NCBI RefSeq assembly: GCF_963169125.1
Contig: NC_084797.1
Span: 95,017,868 to 95,081,867 of the forward strand
Direction of reading: 5' to 3'
DNA: 64,000 bases
Source: Humulus lupulus
Lineage: Eukaryota > Streptophyta > Magnoliopsida > Rosales > Cannabaceae
Shown here: positions 11,259-23,462 of the stretch, piece by piece
How positions within the stretch are numbered: position 1 is the first letter of the stretch
How the letters are laid out: every line of letters starts with the position of its first letter
Notes under the pieces: model-generated
The model's database searches: none
The model's input: only the letters and a program-made list of their open reading frames with translations
Told to the model about the DNA's origin: nothing
Translations under genes and position numbers: made by a program

Positions 11259-11882
11259 TTATTTGGTGAGATTATCACCTGAGCAGGCTTGAACATCAGT
11301 TGCCATTTGCAACTCCTTCCCGGTGGCATCTCTCGATACACCCTTCTTTGCCTTGGAGATCGAGGTGTTGTAGCATTCTCTTGCTTCCCTCTGATTTCCC
11401 AACACGCATCCTACCCCTGCGCCCGTTGGGAATTTCATGGCGAGGTGCCATATAGAAGTGATGGCTCCCAGGTCGACCATAATTGGTCTCCCTATCACAG
11501 CGTTGTACGCTGAAGGACAATCAACTACTATAAAAGTAGCGAGTAATGTCCTGTTAGCAAGCGCAGTGCCTGCTGTGATTGGGAGTCTAATTGTCCCTAC
11601 TGGGGCGAGCCCTTCTCCCGAAAAACCATAAATGGTTTGGTTGCACGGCTCCAGGTCCTTCACGGACAATTTCATCCTTTCCAGCGAGGACTTATATAGG
11701 ATGTTGACCAAATTTCTTATATCGACCAACACCTTTTTCACCATCATATTCGCGATTTGTACATCCACGACCAGCGGATCGGAGTGTGGGAATCGCACAT
11801 GCCGGGCGTCGTCGTCAGAGAAGTTGATCAGTTCCTCCTCTGTTCGAGCCTTTTTCGGTGCCCGATCCTCGACACTCATCAT
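11259..11882 (-). pseudogene. Tat aspartic protease region with damaged active site
   Basis: A 207-residue open frame on the minus strand. It has the Tat-style protease context VKKVLVDIRNLVNILYKSS, then AYNAVIGRPIMVDLGAITS near the end of the domain. The expected Asp-Thr/Ser-Gly triad is replaced by Asp-Ile-Arg, so the active site is lost even though the frame is open. The role would be to cut the Gag-Pol polyprotein. Confidence 0.8.
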
Positions 11883-12056
11883 CTCGATGTCCCGATCTTG
11901 GCATAGGGTTCGAGCATATCATTCCCTCGCTTTCCCACTATCTCCTGCAAGATGTGGGCCTCCGCAGATGGTGAGTAGGGTACCTGCCACGGGAGATGGC
12001 TCTAAAGGTGGCGAGCGTTGGCGTGCAGACGCCGACTCGTTGCCACCTTGAGCCTC

Positions 12057-14172
12057 TCACTGAGAACCTCCTGCAGCTCGTACATATCTTCTTAAATGTC
12101 CCTGTCTTATCAGGAACTCAATTTCGTCCTTCAGCTGGTTACACTCATTGGTGTCGTGCCCGTAGTCGTTATGAAAATGACAGAACTTTGTTGAATCTCT
12201 CTTGGAGATATCTTTCCTTATTGGTGCGGGTTGTTTGTAGGGCATGCTTGAGCTGGTCGCCTGGTAAACCTCGGCTCAGCTTTCAACAAGGGCAGTGTAA
12301 TTGGTGAATTTTGGTTCATACAGATTACCTTTGGGGCTCTTACTCTCGGAGGTCGAGGGTTCGCTATTCGCCCGCTTTCCATCATTCTTACCATTTCCAT
12401 TCCTGTTGCCTTTGCCGTTGCCATTGGGCTTAGACCCGTTGACGGCTTTGGCGGGTTCTTCCTTGGGCCCCTTGTCTTTTGCTGGCGATTTCCCTTCATT
12501 GGCAATTGCATCCTCGAGCTTGATGTATCGTTCAGCTCGATCTAAAAACTCCTGGGTATTTTTAACCCCATGCTTTCTGAGGCTACTCCAGAGGGGAGAA
12601 TGGCGCCTATCCCTAGCGGTTAGGGCCATCATCTTGCCTTCATCGCCCACAGTCTTGGCTCTTTCTGCAACTCGCATGAAGTTCTGAACATATTCCTTCA
12701 AGGGCTCCCCCTCTCTCTGGCATATCTCGACCAATTGGTTCACCTCGGTGGGGTGCACACGACCCGCGTAGAACTGTCCGTAAAACTCCTTCACAAAATA
12801 TCCCAGGATACTATACTTGCAGGAGGGAACTTAAAGAACCACTCTTGGGCGGCATCAGAAAGTGTCGCTGGGAAGATCCTGCAGCGAGCATCTTCAGAGA
12901 CTTTCTGAATGTCCATTTGTATCTCAAACTTGTTAACATGAGATACTGGGTCTCCATACCCGTCAAAATTTGGCAGAGTCGGCGTCTTGAACTTGTTGGG
13001 GGTTTCTGCCACAGCAATCCTTTGTACGAAAGGGGTGCCTCTCCTCTGATCGTACTCAATGTGCGATGTTTGCCCCCCGACCAGCTGCTGCACAGCCTGG
13101 TTCAGGGCATCGATTTGAGCCTAAACGGTTTCCGGAATTGCTAGGACCGGGGGAATGTACTCATCGTGCCTTTCTCGGTGGTCGTTGAGTACATCCCTCA
13201 AATCATCGTCTCTTCACCGCTGCTCACTGGCTCCTAGCCGGCTAAAGACGTTATTTTTCCTGGGCTGCCCCCCAGCGTTATGACCTGCTTGTTGGTCTTC
13301 TCTAGGTGGTGTACTCCTGCCCCCACCTCTCTCTTCGTTCCTCCGACCAGCATTTCCTCTGCCTGAGTCGGCCTCATTGTAGCTGTGGCCATCTCTGAAC
13401 CGTGACTGGCTATGGTGCGACCGACTATTTCCTCTGGTGCGTCCTTGGACTAGCATTTCACGAGCGTTAGGGGGAGGCCTGCGTTGGTCTGTGGGTGCCT
13501 ATGCATTGTCATGCCGTGGGGGGTCCCTGACCGCAGAGCCTATCTCTGAGTTCCTTCTGTTGGCAGAAGGATGTTGCCCCCTCCTCGGTGGATGCGGCTC
13601 TTCACCCCCTGGGCATCTAGGGCTGCGGGGCTGTTGCTCGACCCTATTTTGCCTCAAGCACGGGGGATTACCTCGACTAGCCTAAGACGGAGGTTGCATC
13701 TCAGGATCCCTAGGTGGGATATCATCCTGAGGCATAGGTGGCTGCTCCGGCCTCTGAGGGCTTATTGGCTGGAGCGGAGGACTAGGATTGGGACCCTTTG
13801 AGGTGGTCCGCTTGGGGGTTGATCAGGCTGGGAGGCTGGCGCAGCCTGATTCCTAGCCAGCTGGATGGCTGCTTCAAGGGCTTCCATGGCATCCCTCTAC
13901 CAATGGTCCATCTCTGCCTGCCGCTCGCTCAGCTCCTGGCGCTGTCGCTCTATCTTCCTTTGCTGCGACGCCATTATCTCGGTAGCATTATCTTGATTGG
14001 CCCTCAGATTGGCTAACTCATCTTGCAACACCCCCAGTGTTGTCTTCAGGGTCTCAAAATCCAACTCCTCCTCATCAAAATCCAAATGACGTTCGTCTTC
14101 AGCCACATTTGGGGGAGGAGGCTGGGATGGTGCAGCTGTAGCCTGTCCAGTCTTCTTGGTAGTTTTTGCCAT
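12057..14172 (-). pseudogene. Tat gag (several frame breaks)
   Basis: The start ATG is at 14172 (MAKTTKKTGQATAAP), about 40 bases inside the 5' LTR. The first part has a coiled coil (NLRANQDNATEIMASQQRK) and ends at a stop near 13897. The capsid-like part is at 12791-13093 (TPTLPNFDGYGDPVSHVNKFE) and continues in another frame at 12276-12794 (EFYGQFYAGRVHPTEVNQL). A zinc-binding piece, CHFHNDYGHDTNEC, is at about 12130-12190. At least three frame breaks or stops separate these parts. Gag would form the virus-like particle and bind element RNA. Confidence 0.82.
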
Positions 14173-14212
14173 TAGATCTTCTTGAGCTCAACTCTCAATG
14201 AAAGCACCAGAA
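14173..14212 (-). other. Tat primer-binding site and leader
   Basis: On the minus strand the bases just inside the 5' LTR read TTCTGGTGCTTTCATTGAGA. A TGGTGC... start within a few bases of the LTR is the expected place and form of a tRNA primer site. I cannot name the tRNA with confidence. Confidence 0.6.
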
Positions 14213-14788
14213 TGTTGACCCTCATTTTGGTCAACGACATGGAGTCTACAAAACGACAGAAAAATAATACAGAGCCTGAGAAAACAATCTAATGGGAAAT
14301 AAAGAACACGAAGAATTATAGTGGTTCGGCCCCAGTGATTGGTACTGACCTACGTCCACTTGATACTATTATTAATAATGAGCTTAAAAGGTGTGATCAA
14401 AGAACTAGGGTTCCTGAGTTTCACAGACCTTAGAAGAAGAAAACAATACAAACGATGGATAATAGTAATATAATTCGGAAAAAGAGAAAAAGATCCCCTT
14501 CCTTGAGCGATTTCTTCTGTATTTATAGGCTCAAGAAGGGTTACATGAGTTAAGTAATAATATCTTCCCTTAATAAACAAATCTTCAGGTCATAATGAAG
14601 AGATATTCTTGGATATCATTACAACTGTACATATTTATTCATAAATAAACGGAGTATACGACCAGGCTGGTCGTATATAAAACTTGAACTTCTCATATGG
14701 AAATATCTCTGGTCGATATGCGAGCAGTATCTCAGCCACGTGTCGAAAATTCTTGCCACATCATTAATAGCTATTTTTTTTATAAACA
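14213..14788 (-). repeat. Tat element 5' LTR
   Basis: 576 bp, TGTTGACCCT to ATAAACA on the plus strand, the partner of 931-1517. A TATA-like sequence (TATTTATAGGC, 14518-14529) is seen. The 5-mer CCTAC after it (14789-14793) matches CCAAC before the other LTR with one change. Confidence 0.92.
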
Positions 14789-14793
14789 CCTAC

Positions 14794-16036
14794 AGTTGGA
14801 TATTTGACATATGATATATGCCTAATTGCATTGCTTACTTGTGTATGGCACTGACCCATGAGTCAGAAATCGGCAATGGTATCAGTATTAACTGTGAAGC
14901 TGTGACTCATTAGTCAAGCTTGACTGTAGTAGTGAGCACTGATCATATGGTATTGGCTTAAGAGTCAATAATGGTTTTAGCGTGTTTAACGCAAGCCAAA
15001 AATATTAGATCTAATCAACATAAGCATTGAATGACTCATCATGAGCATTAATGCCGGACCGACCTCAAGTTCGATGGAAACTTTAAGCGCTTGTCTAGGC
15101 TAATTTGCTAGTCACTTAGCGCCAGGGCCAAAAGGCCTAGGTGACTACATCGTCACATGGCTATGGGTGCTAAGCCCACGTTAGTGACTCACTCATCAGT
15201 CACTCATCTGGTTTAAGTTAGTGACTTATTCATCAATCTCTTATCTAATTAGGGCTACACACCCCAGCATGGTTATTAGAACCTCAAAGTCTTAAATAAC
15301 TCATCTGATTAGGTCTACAAGCCCCAGCATGGTTATCAGAACCTCAAAGTGTTAAATCACTCATCTGATTAGTGCTACAAACCCAAGCATGGTTATTAGA
15401 ACCTCAAAGTGTTAAATCACTCATCTGAGTAGGGCTACAAGCCCCAAATGGTTATCAAAACCTCAAAGTGTTAATCACTCATCTGATTAGGATTAACTTA
15501 ATAGTCATCCATTCAGGAGGGCAGGATCCCCCACCATCATCTGAACTTATTTGCATGCATGAATAGGGCTATTATTGCTAGGCATGCCTGTTTTGATTTT
15601 GTAACATGTTATTACTGTTCATGAGAATATTGAGTTTCCTTGCTGAGCTTCGGCTCACGGATGCTATGTGGTGCAGGTAAAGGCAAAAGAAAGCTGGACC
15701 ATCCTTGAGTTGGAGAGCTTAGGTGATGATGTGTACATATGCGACTGCTTGACCGCCACGGCCGAGGGTTTAAAGAGGAACTAGGGTTAAACCCTATTTT
15801 TCCGCTTAGGTCGTCTGGTTGTAAATATTTTGTTGTAATTAACCTTTAAATTATATTTTTGGAATCCCAATGTATACAGTACACGTTTTAGTGAAACATT
15901 ATATCTTAACCAAAATTTTTATTCCTAAATTGCTAACCATACTTAGTGACACGATTATGGCCAAATGACTCGATTAGCAAGTTCAACACTGTTTAAAATG
16001 CACACAGTAACAGTCCCTGGAGATTAGGGCGTTACA
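14794..16036 (+). mobile_element. Gypsy element A, 5' LTR, second part
   Basis: Continuation of the LTR that breaks at 930. It ends GGGCGTTACA at 16036, right before a tRNA-iMet primer site. It contains a 60-bp tandem repeat (15241-15478), the family landmark GGCTCACGGATGCT then GTGCAGGTAAAGGCAA (15650-15685), and TTTTTGGAATCCCAATGTATAC (about 15855), which matches 26917-26938 in the 3' LTR. Two to three different CTCAT/GAGTCA-rich segments near 14860-15240 look like further short diverged repeats. There is no coding content. Confidence 0.85.
15241..15478. repeat. Four-copy 60-bp tandem repeat in LTR A
   Basis: Units at 15241-15300, 15301-15360, 15361-15420 and 15421-15478 (58 bp). Each contains GGTTAT(T/C)A(G/A)AACCTCAAAG and begins TCATCTGATTAG or a close variant. 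Units differ at a few positions. The 3' LTR of A lacks the array because of its deletion. Confidence 0.95.
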
Positions 16037-16051
16037 ACTTGGTATCAGAGT
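16037..16051 (+). other. Primer-binding site (tRNA-iMet type), element A
   Basis: ACTTGGTATCAGAGT follows the LTR end GTTACA directly. TGGTATCAGAGC is the complement of the 3' end of plant initiator tRNA-Met; the last base here has changed. Confidence 0.9.
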
Positions 16052-16487
16052 GAGCCAAGGTTAAGGGTTCCTGAAGACAAGCTGGGCATGTACACTCGTT
16101 ATCAAAGATAGCTTCACTCAGGGAATGGTAACTATTTCTGTAGTTATATGCTTAACTGCTTAAATAGAATGTAAATGCTTTACCTGCACATTGTACTAGG
16201 GAGCATGAGATTCTGATAGAGCTTGGCTCTTGACTATTAATGTGATTATATGATTACCTACTCCATGAATATATATAAATGTGATATTTGCATGCTGGAG
16301 TTAGAGGCATGATAGGTATGTTGGAAGAGCAGGGATTATGATTGATGTACAAATGTTATAGGCATGTTTTTAACACTGCAGTGGGTTGCGATTGTAGTGT
16401 GGTATGATTGTTTATGTGGGGAAAGCTCTTGATATGCTCATCATGTTTAATGAGTCAAGTTATTGATTACAGATTTAAACAGCAAGT

Positions 16488-17502
16488 ATGTATCCAAGGC
16501 AGATAATGAACCCTGGTGGTGGTTATACCGGGGCTGGGGATTACAGCCAGGGTTTGAGTTCTTCACTTGTCCCTCAAAATTTCCAGTAGGTGTTGACAGA
16601 TGTGCAATTAAGATTGCAGAGGCAAGAGGAATAGATTAGGTGTTTGAAGCAACAACGGAACTTATTGGGGAACACCTCTTCCTTTGCTATGCCAAGAGTG
16701 GCACCAGTTTTGCTCAGCCTAGGGTTGAGAACAAATGGGAATTTGTCTATGGAAGATTCCAGGAGTATTACCCTCCAGTCTTTGAGGGAGGCCTAGATCC
16801 ATTCAGAGATGAACAATGGATGGGCATGATCTGTTCCATTCTTGACAGTATGGGATTGGTGGGACATGATAGGGTGATATGGGTGACATATGTATTGCAG
16901 GATGATGCCCGAACATGGTGGTAAGTAGTATCTCAGACATGAGACACAACTGTGATTGACTGGAAAGAATTTAGGCTACTATTCAATGAAAGATATTACT
17001 ATGATGCAGCCAAGACTGCTAAGATGAATGAGTTTCTGAACCTCGTTCAGGGTAATGCATCAGTAACCGAGTATGTTAACAGATTTGATGGGTTGTCCAA
17101 GTTTTCTTTTGATATGGTACCCACAGATGTAGCTCGGAATGAAAGGTTTATCTAGGGATTGAATCCCATAATAGCTCAGGGCATTAGAGTTGCCCCAGTG
17201 CATGAAATCTCTACCTACGCTTAGGGGGTAGGGAAGGCTCTTGCTGTTGAGAGCATAGGAAATCAGATTGAGCAGCAGAGTGCTGGAGAGCATGGAGGTC
17301 AAGTAGCGATACCTCCATTTATTGGAGCGATTAAGAAAAAAAACTGGAGGACTTACCGAGAATGCACTCGGTGTAAGAGGCGTCATCTAGGAGAAAGCCG
17401 AGCAAAGGCATGTTTCTTATGTGACATGGTTGGGCATTTCAAGAAAGATTGCCCAAGGCGAAGGAAGGATGAGAATATGGTGGAAAGGATACTCTATTGG
17501 TG
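16488..17502 (+). pseudogene. Gag of gypsy element A
   Basis: The likely start is the ATG at 16488 (MYPRQIMNPGGG). The gag core is visible at 16640-16924 (EFVYGRFQEYYPPVFEGG, DDARTWW) and 16952-17155 (WKEFRLLFNERYYYDAAKTA, SVTEYVNRFDGLSKF). A CCHC knuckle, CFLCDMVGHFKKDC, lies at about 17410-17452, preceded by CTRCKRRHLG. Stops include TAG codons at 16587, 17153 and 17221 that look like CAG-to-TAG changes, and a TAA at 16922. The protein would form the particle shell and bind RNA. Confidence 0.85.
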
Positions 17503-19762
17503 ATTTTAAGAGATGAAGTAGATTATGGTGGAAATGACTCTTCAATAGCTTCGATAGGGTTGATTATGACTGACTTTAGTATGATCCTGGATGTGAATTG
17601 GTTAACCAAGTGTGAGGTAATGCTAAATTGCAAGGAAGGGATAGTAACTCTTGGGTTTGAGAGTGGGAAACCCTTGTGATAGTTGGCACTGTGCATGGCT
17701 TTTGTATGCTGATGACATATGTATTTAGAGCTAGAGATCTATTGCAGAGGGATGCATAGAACTCCTAGCTAGTGTGGTGGATAACACTTAGGTTGTGCCA
17801 GTGAGATTAGGACAAACTGGATTAGTCTGTGAGTTCTAGATGTATTTCTAGGTGATTTTCCAGGTTACATTTACATAAAGAGATAGAATAGTGATTGGAT
17901 TGGTGCCATGAATGGAATCAGGTCTAGGGCACTGTATTGAACAACTTCAGTAGAGTTGTAAGAACTTAAGGCTCAGTTATTGAGTAATATGGTATTCTCC
18001 AAGGTGGATCTTTGATCTGGTTTGCACTAGTTGAAGATCAGGGAAAAGGATATGCATAAGACTACTGTTATATTAGATAAGAGCACTAGGAGTGATCGGT
18101 GATGTTCTGAGAATTTTGTTAATGCCAAGTTGTTTCTATGAATTTGATGAACAGAGTATTCAAGAATTATCTGAATTGGATTTGTGATCGTTTGGGGTGA
18201 TGGTATTGTGGTATACTCTCATTTGGAGAATTGCCAAGGACAAGGAATGCCTTAGAGGCAGGAGTTTCCTTGGACGGGCAAGATATTATATGTGCTTTGT
18301 GGAAGAGTTCTGAGTCTTCTTACAGATCAAAACTAGTTAGTAGGTTGTTATGACACCTCAGTGATAGGGAAAAGTGATTGCCTACGCATCATGTTGGTTA
18401 AAGGATATGACCAGGACTAGAGTAGAGTTTTTGGTGGGCCAGGTGGCCAGCTGTATACTTGAGTTTACTCTTGTAGAGAAGATCAAAAAGAAAAAAATTA
18501 AGTGAAACACAGATAGGAAGATTGAGTGGAAAGTCTTAGCTGGATTAGCTAAGGATTATGCAGTATCATGTATGACGTTATTGTGATATAAGAATCAGAC
18601 TTGAGACCCGATGGACACTGGGATTAAATGGGAGATTCTAGATGAATTTCGTATTACTCTCTTATTATTTTCATCCAGGCGTCAAGAAAAGGTACCAGAG
18701 TTTGAAAGCTTTATATTGATGGCCTGGAATGGAGAAGGACGTAACATAATACGTGGCAAAGTTCTTAACCTGTTAACAGGTCAAGATAGAGTATCAGGAA
18801 CCAGTAAGGCTAATGTAGCCTTTGAATATTCTACAATGGAAATAAGGAAACATCGCGATGGGTTTCGCGGCAGGGTTGCCTGGGATAGTGGGCTAGCGTG
18901 ATTGGATTGGGTCTTTATGGACCAGTATCTAAAGTGAGTTCACTTCTATCGGGGAGGACAATAGCACAGCTGATCAATATTCAGACCTTTCTGTGAGAGA
19001 GATAGTACACCTTCATGGAATTCAAGGTCTGTCTTATCAGATGAGGACTTTGTTTTTACTTCTAGGTTTTGGGAGGGTTAAGGAAGGAGATGAGTATATA
19101 GTTGGAATTTAGTACAGTTGATTATCCTTAGACTGATTGGTAAATCAGAGAGCGAGTTATCCAGTATTTGAGAGGCACTTTATGAAATGTTGTATAGTAA
19201 GGAATGTATATCACCCATTCATTGGAATGAGATGGGTGAGATGTTATATCTGGATCCTGAGGTAGTTCAAGGGATCATTGAGATTATTAAAAGGTTAGAG
19301 CTTGGATGCTCACTTCTCAGAGTAAATGGAAAAGTTATGTTGATTTGAGATGCAGGAACATAGAGTTCCAAGTAGAAGATTTTATCTTCCTTAAAGTATC
19401 ACCATGGAAAGGGGTGAGGAGATAAAGGAAAGTTGAGCCCTAGATTATTATGATTGTTTGCATCCTGGATAGGACCGGTCAGGTTGACATTGGATTGGCC
19501 TTATCTTTGGAACTGTCAGCTGAATACAGTGTATTTCATATTTCCATGTTGAGGACATGGGTTCGAAGAGACTCATATGTTGAGTTATGAGAATCTGGAG
19601 ATTGAAGCTAAGTTATCCTATGAGGAATAGCCAGTTCAGATCTTAACAAAAAGAACAAGGTTCTAAGAAGCAAAGGTATGACACAAAAACAATGAGGTCG
19701 AGGGAACGACTTGGGAACTAGAATCAGATATGCGGAGTTTATATTCTGAGCGGTTCAAATAA
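17503..19762 (+). pseudogene. Pol of gypsy element A, heavily decayed
   Basis: Fragments appear in the expected order. The protease tail is at about 17560-17670 (DFSMILDVNWLTKCEVML). RT pieces include VFSKVDL near 17995 and a degraded YVDD-region equivalent near 18190-18220. An RNase H/integrase-linker piece lies at about 18605-18640 (MDTGIKWEILDE, compare CVPMDSGIWREILDE in element C). The chromodomain-side tail is at about 19570-19762 (LSYENLEIEAKLSYEE). Many stops, frameshifts and internal deletions are present; most of RT is missing. The last codons run up to the TAA target site of the CACTA-like insertion at 19763. Confidence 0.75.
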
Positions 19763-19950
19763 CACTACTACAAAAAAGGGCAATTGTGTCAGTCAAACGC
19801 GTCAGTCAACGTAGTTGACTGACACTGTTGACCAAGAATTATCATTTGTGACAGTTGGGCACTGCCACAAATGAGGGGGAAATTGCATCATAACGTACAC
19901 TGACGGTGTTTAATGGGGCGGCCACTGACGCAAATGGCCCATTATGTAAA

Positions 19951-21281
19951 TAAACACCACTTCATCCCCAACAGACCCCATTATACCTAAAATTTCAGAA
20001 ACGAAAGACTGAAGATACTAGCAACGCCACCTTCGACTTTTGCTCATTTTGGTACGTTTTTATCAAAAAAAAATTCAATTTTAATGTAAAAATAATGATT
20101 TATATATGTTTATGAAACTTATATATAGTTTTTTTTTGAATTTTTTGTATAGATATTGTATTTTTGAAGGTTATTGTTTGAAAACCCATAAACTTTCTTG
20201 GTTTTTTGGGGTTTTCTATTTCAAGAACCCACATTGCTCAATTACCACAAGTAAGTGCAATTTTATTAATTTTTATGATTTAAATTTAATTTTTGTGATT
20301 TTTTTTATAGATTGACTATATTTTAGATTTTTTAATTTTTGGATAGTTTTATATTAATGATTATGTAATTGTTTTAGGCTTATACTTTGGATTTTAATAT
20401 TTTATTTTTTTAGAATTTTTTTATTATAATTTCTTTTTTTTATTAACTTTTTTTTAAAATTTAATTTAATTTTGATTACTTATGTAAATGAGTATATATA
20501 TATATTTTTTGTATAAGTTTCATTTTATTAATTGTTTAGTTTGATTATTATTAGTAAATTTTTGTTTATATTTTGTTAACTTTTTAAATTTAGTTTTAAA
20601 TTTTGGGTTTAATTGGTTAAATATGTATATATTAAAATTGTTTATTTTTTTTAAGTTATATTTTATTATTGATTTAGTTCGGATATTTATAGTCGGTTTT
20701 TCTTTATGTGATTTGTTATTATTTTTTTAAAATATTTTATTTCGGGTTTAAGTATATAAATGAGTACATATAACAAATTATTTGTGTTCTTTAAGCACTT
20801 TATTGTTTATTTAGTTACAATATAGCTTTAATATATTTTTCTTTATATTTTGTCAACTTTTTTATTACTTTTTTGTTTATTGTTATATTTGAGTAGGTAT
20901 TTTGTTGACAACTTTGTTGGTGAGATCAAGCTTTGGAGGATTTTATATTAGAGGTAATATTTTAAACCTTAATGTATAATTAAGACATTGAACTTAGTGG
21001 AATGTACGAATTATAAAATAGTGGAGATAGGTTCTGGGACTGTGTGCTGCGGTGATATAAGGCTGTAATTAGGCATGTTTGATTGATTAATTGGTTTGCT
21101 GTGTTTATGTGATGAATATAGGTTTATTTACATTTTGGGAAATATGATAGAAATATGGGAAATGCTGTCCAATTTTTTTTAAGATTTAGTTATTTGAGAA
21201 TTGTGCATGTTTGGTTGATTTGTTGGATATTTTTGTGTATACCATGTGTTGTATAAATGCACATTTTAAATTTGGGAAATG
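19951..21281. other. AT-rich body of the CACTA-like element
   Basis: Very AT-rich DNA with long T runs (for example 20275-20520 and 20580-20760). I see no conserved frame; the one short ORF at 20106-20315 is low-complexity. It may be intron-like or leader sequence of a lost CACTA gene, but nothing here proves it. Confidence 0.5.
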
Positions 21282-23312
21282 TGTAGAGTCCCAAAATTTT
21301 ACTTAGCTAGTTAGATAGTAGTAGTAGTAGTAGTAGTAGTAGCTAGTAGTAGTTATAGTATGATAGTTACTATGGATTTTGGTTCAAGCCAGGACTTAGT
21401 TGAACACCCGTAGCAACACTTATAGATTTTATAAGTTTAACCTATAGTTTAAGAATATTAATTATCAAATAAGGTTTGATTAATATAGCTGATTATAAAT
21501 ATGTCATTTATTATACTATAAGGTTTAGATAGATTTAATAATATCATGACACTTGTCGTGTGTATGTTTATTTAAGGATTTAATTATAGTTTAAATAAAA
21601 GAAAGTTCAAGAAAGCTCTAGAATCTTCCAAGACCATTAAGAGCATAACATTTTTCACAATCTTATTTATTTAAGGATTTAAGTATTTTAATTGGATAAT
21701 TCAAAAAATAGAAGTTTCTAAAAGCTCTAGACCCTTCCAGAACTTGCTGGAATCTCGTATTACTCAGTCAAACCTGATTAATCAATTTAAATTATGCTGA
21801 AAAAGTGCAATTACGTGTTTAATATATTCACGTATACCGATATATCGCAGCATAGGAGTCAATGTATCGCCACACGGGGAATACGAAAAGCACGTCAACT
21901 TCGCACAAACAAGAATGATGAGCACTTAGGACATAGGGCTAGGCGATATATCGCCTATGATGGGTGATATATCGGCCCTAGGGCCATAATTTAAAACGTT
22001 GTTGAAACCAAGCTTGATTTATTCCCTAACCTCTTGACTAGCCTCTGAACATTTTGACCGAGTCTTCAGCACATGTTGAACGAATATTCAAATATTTTTC
22101 AATTAATACTCATTATTTTTATTCAAGCTAAAAGGAAATAGTTCACTCCTTGAACTCTATAAATAGGACCTAGTACCCAACCATTTTTCTCATTCTTCAA
22201 GCTGTGTTCAGAGCCTTCAAGGTGCTAGGGTTACAATAGAATGATAAACACTTGGGAAGTGAGATAAATAGTGTGTTTTCAATATCAAGGTGTAGTTCAA
22301 TTCTAGTACATTCAAAGGTATTCCTAATCTTAAGTTCTTTTTTGTATGGTTCCTTAGTTTCCTTTAGTTTTCTTTGCTAAAATCCTAACTCGTTGTTTCC
22401 ATTCTTGGTTAGGTATTTAAGTTCTTTGAACTTAAGGTTTCTTTTCAGTAAGTTTCTCCTTGGTGGTTTAGTTCATTTATTTATCATCTCTTTCTTTAGA
22501 AATACTCACATTCTTATTGTTGGTTTTAGAAGTGTTCCAAATCCCGTCCTTGTTCTCAAAAATCCTGGTGTTGGTAAGGAATATAGGATAGATTCTGTAT
22601 GCTTTTATGTTTTGATATGTGCTATGATATAAATTGTTTAGATAACAATCACATAATTTGTTTAGATATTAAATATATAACTAGTTTAGATAACAAGTCC
22701 TAATAAAATATTCCTTGGGCATATGATTATTTAGATAACGAGCCCCATAAATTTATATGACTTGTTTAGATAACAAAGCCCCGCAAATTTATGGCCATAT
22801 GATTGCTTAGCTATCAAGCCCCAAGAAGTATGATGGCCATTATAATGCATGTTTTATAGTCATATGTATTTTAGCCTTATGTTTATGTTTTATGCTATAT
22901 GTGCTAGTAGATTTTTCTTGTTGGGCATTAGGCTCATTCCTTTATTTTTATGTATGCTGGAAAATAGTTATGGTGGCGGAAGGATTCTTAGCAGCTTGGT
23001 TTGTGTATTAAGGATGAAGGGATTCGATGGACTGCGTGATCGATTCGAGGACGACGTTATTTTATTTAGTCTCTTTAAATTATGTTTTTATTTATTTTCC
23101 GCATTTAGCTTTGTAAACAATTTCCTTTGGTTTAAAGTTATGTTTTATTTTAAAACAATAGGATCCCATACCCCGCATTTATGTATTTCAATATTTACTT
23201 TGGAGTTTTCAATAAAGTTGTGATTATTTCTTATGTATGTTTTCAAAAAAATAGTAGCTAAGTCTAGTAGTTTTTAATTGTCCAAGGTCTTAGAATTAGT
23301 TGGGTCATTACA
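21282..23312 (+). repeat. 5' LTR of gypsy element F
   Basis: 2031 bp from TGTAGAGTCCC to GGGTCATTACA, followed two bases later by a tRNA-iMet primer site. It contains a GTA trinucleotide run (21314-21352), paired repeats of GATATATCG-type motifs (21838-21975), and an array-like run of TTTAGATAACAAG units at 22640-22820. A promoter-like TATAAATAGG (22160) precedes a leader. No second copy is present in the window. Confidence 0.85.
21314..21352. repeat. GTA/TAG microsatellite
   Basis: About ten trinucleotide units interrupted once by CTA, inside LTR F. Confidence 0.9.
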
Positions 23313-23314
23313 GT

Positions 23315-23326
23315 TGGTATCAGAGC
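23315..23326 (+). other. Primer-binding site, element F
   Basis: TGGTATCAGAGC, an exact complement of the plant initiator tRNA-Met 3' end, two bases after the LTR. Confidence 0.92.
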
Positions 23327-23462
23327 AATGGTTCATTCGCATGAAGTTCTCCTTGATACACACGCTTAAGCTCCAAATCTAACCGACAATGTAAGTTTTT
23401 ATGTGATAGTTATTATGTTTATGTGTTTAGCTAACATTTTAGCCTTATGTTTTCAGTTAAGA

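Larger units (their letters stand above)
931..14788 (-). mobile_element. Tat-lineage Ty3/gypsy retrotransposon, full length but decayed
   Basis: It is bounded by two direct LTRs, 931-1517 and 14213-14788, both TG...CA. Flanking 5-mers are CCAAC (926-930) and CCTAC (14789-14793), a target-site duplication with one mismatch. Read on the minus strand the order is 5' LTR, primer site, gag, protease, RT, RNase H, a second RNase H, integrase, spacer, antisense gene, polypurine tract, 3' LTR. The second RNase H and the extra antisense gene next to the 3' LTR are known traits of the plant Tat group. All protein genes carry stops or frameshifts, and the integrase holds a solo LTR. By eye the two LTRs differ at about 25-30 sites plus one 11-base indel (near 95% identity), so the insertion is not recent. 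Confidence 0.92.

Noticed and set aside
14789..14793. The same 5-mer CCTAC follows both Tat LTRs (14789 and 28564), hinting at target preference
   Set aside because: Two cases are too few, and the partner of the second is not in the window.
15241..15478. CRISPR-like array
   Set aside because: Units are contiguous with no unique spacers, and the context is a plant LTR. It is a plain tandem repeat.
15490..15540. Possible tRNA or riboswitch-like folds near the repeat array
   Set aside because: No cloverleaf with conserved tRNA positions is visible; the only tRNA-related sequences in the window are primer-binding sites.
22393..23223. ORFs of 79 and 124 residues as possible host genes
   Set aside because: They lie inside LTR F, are hydrophobic T-rich translations, and have no conserved motifs.
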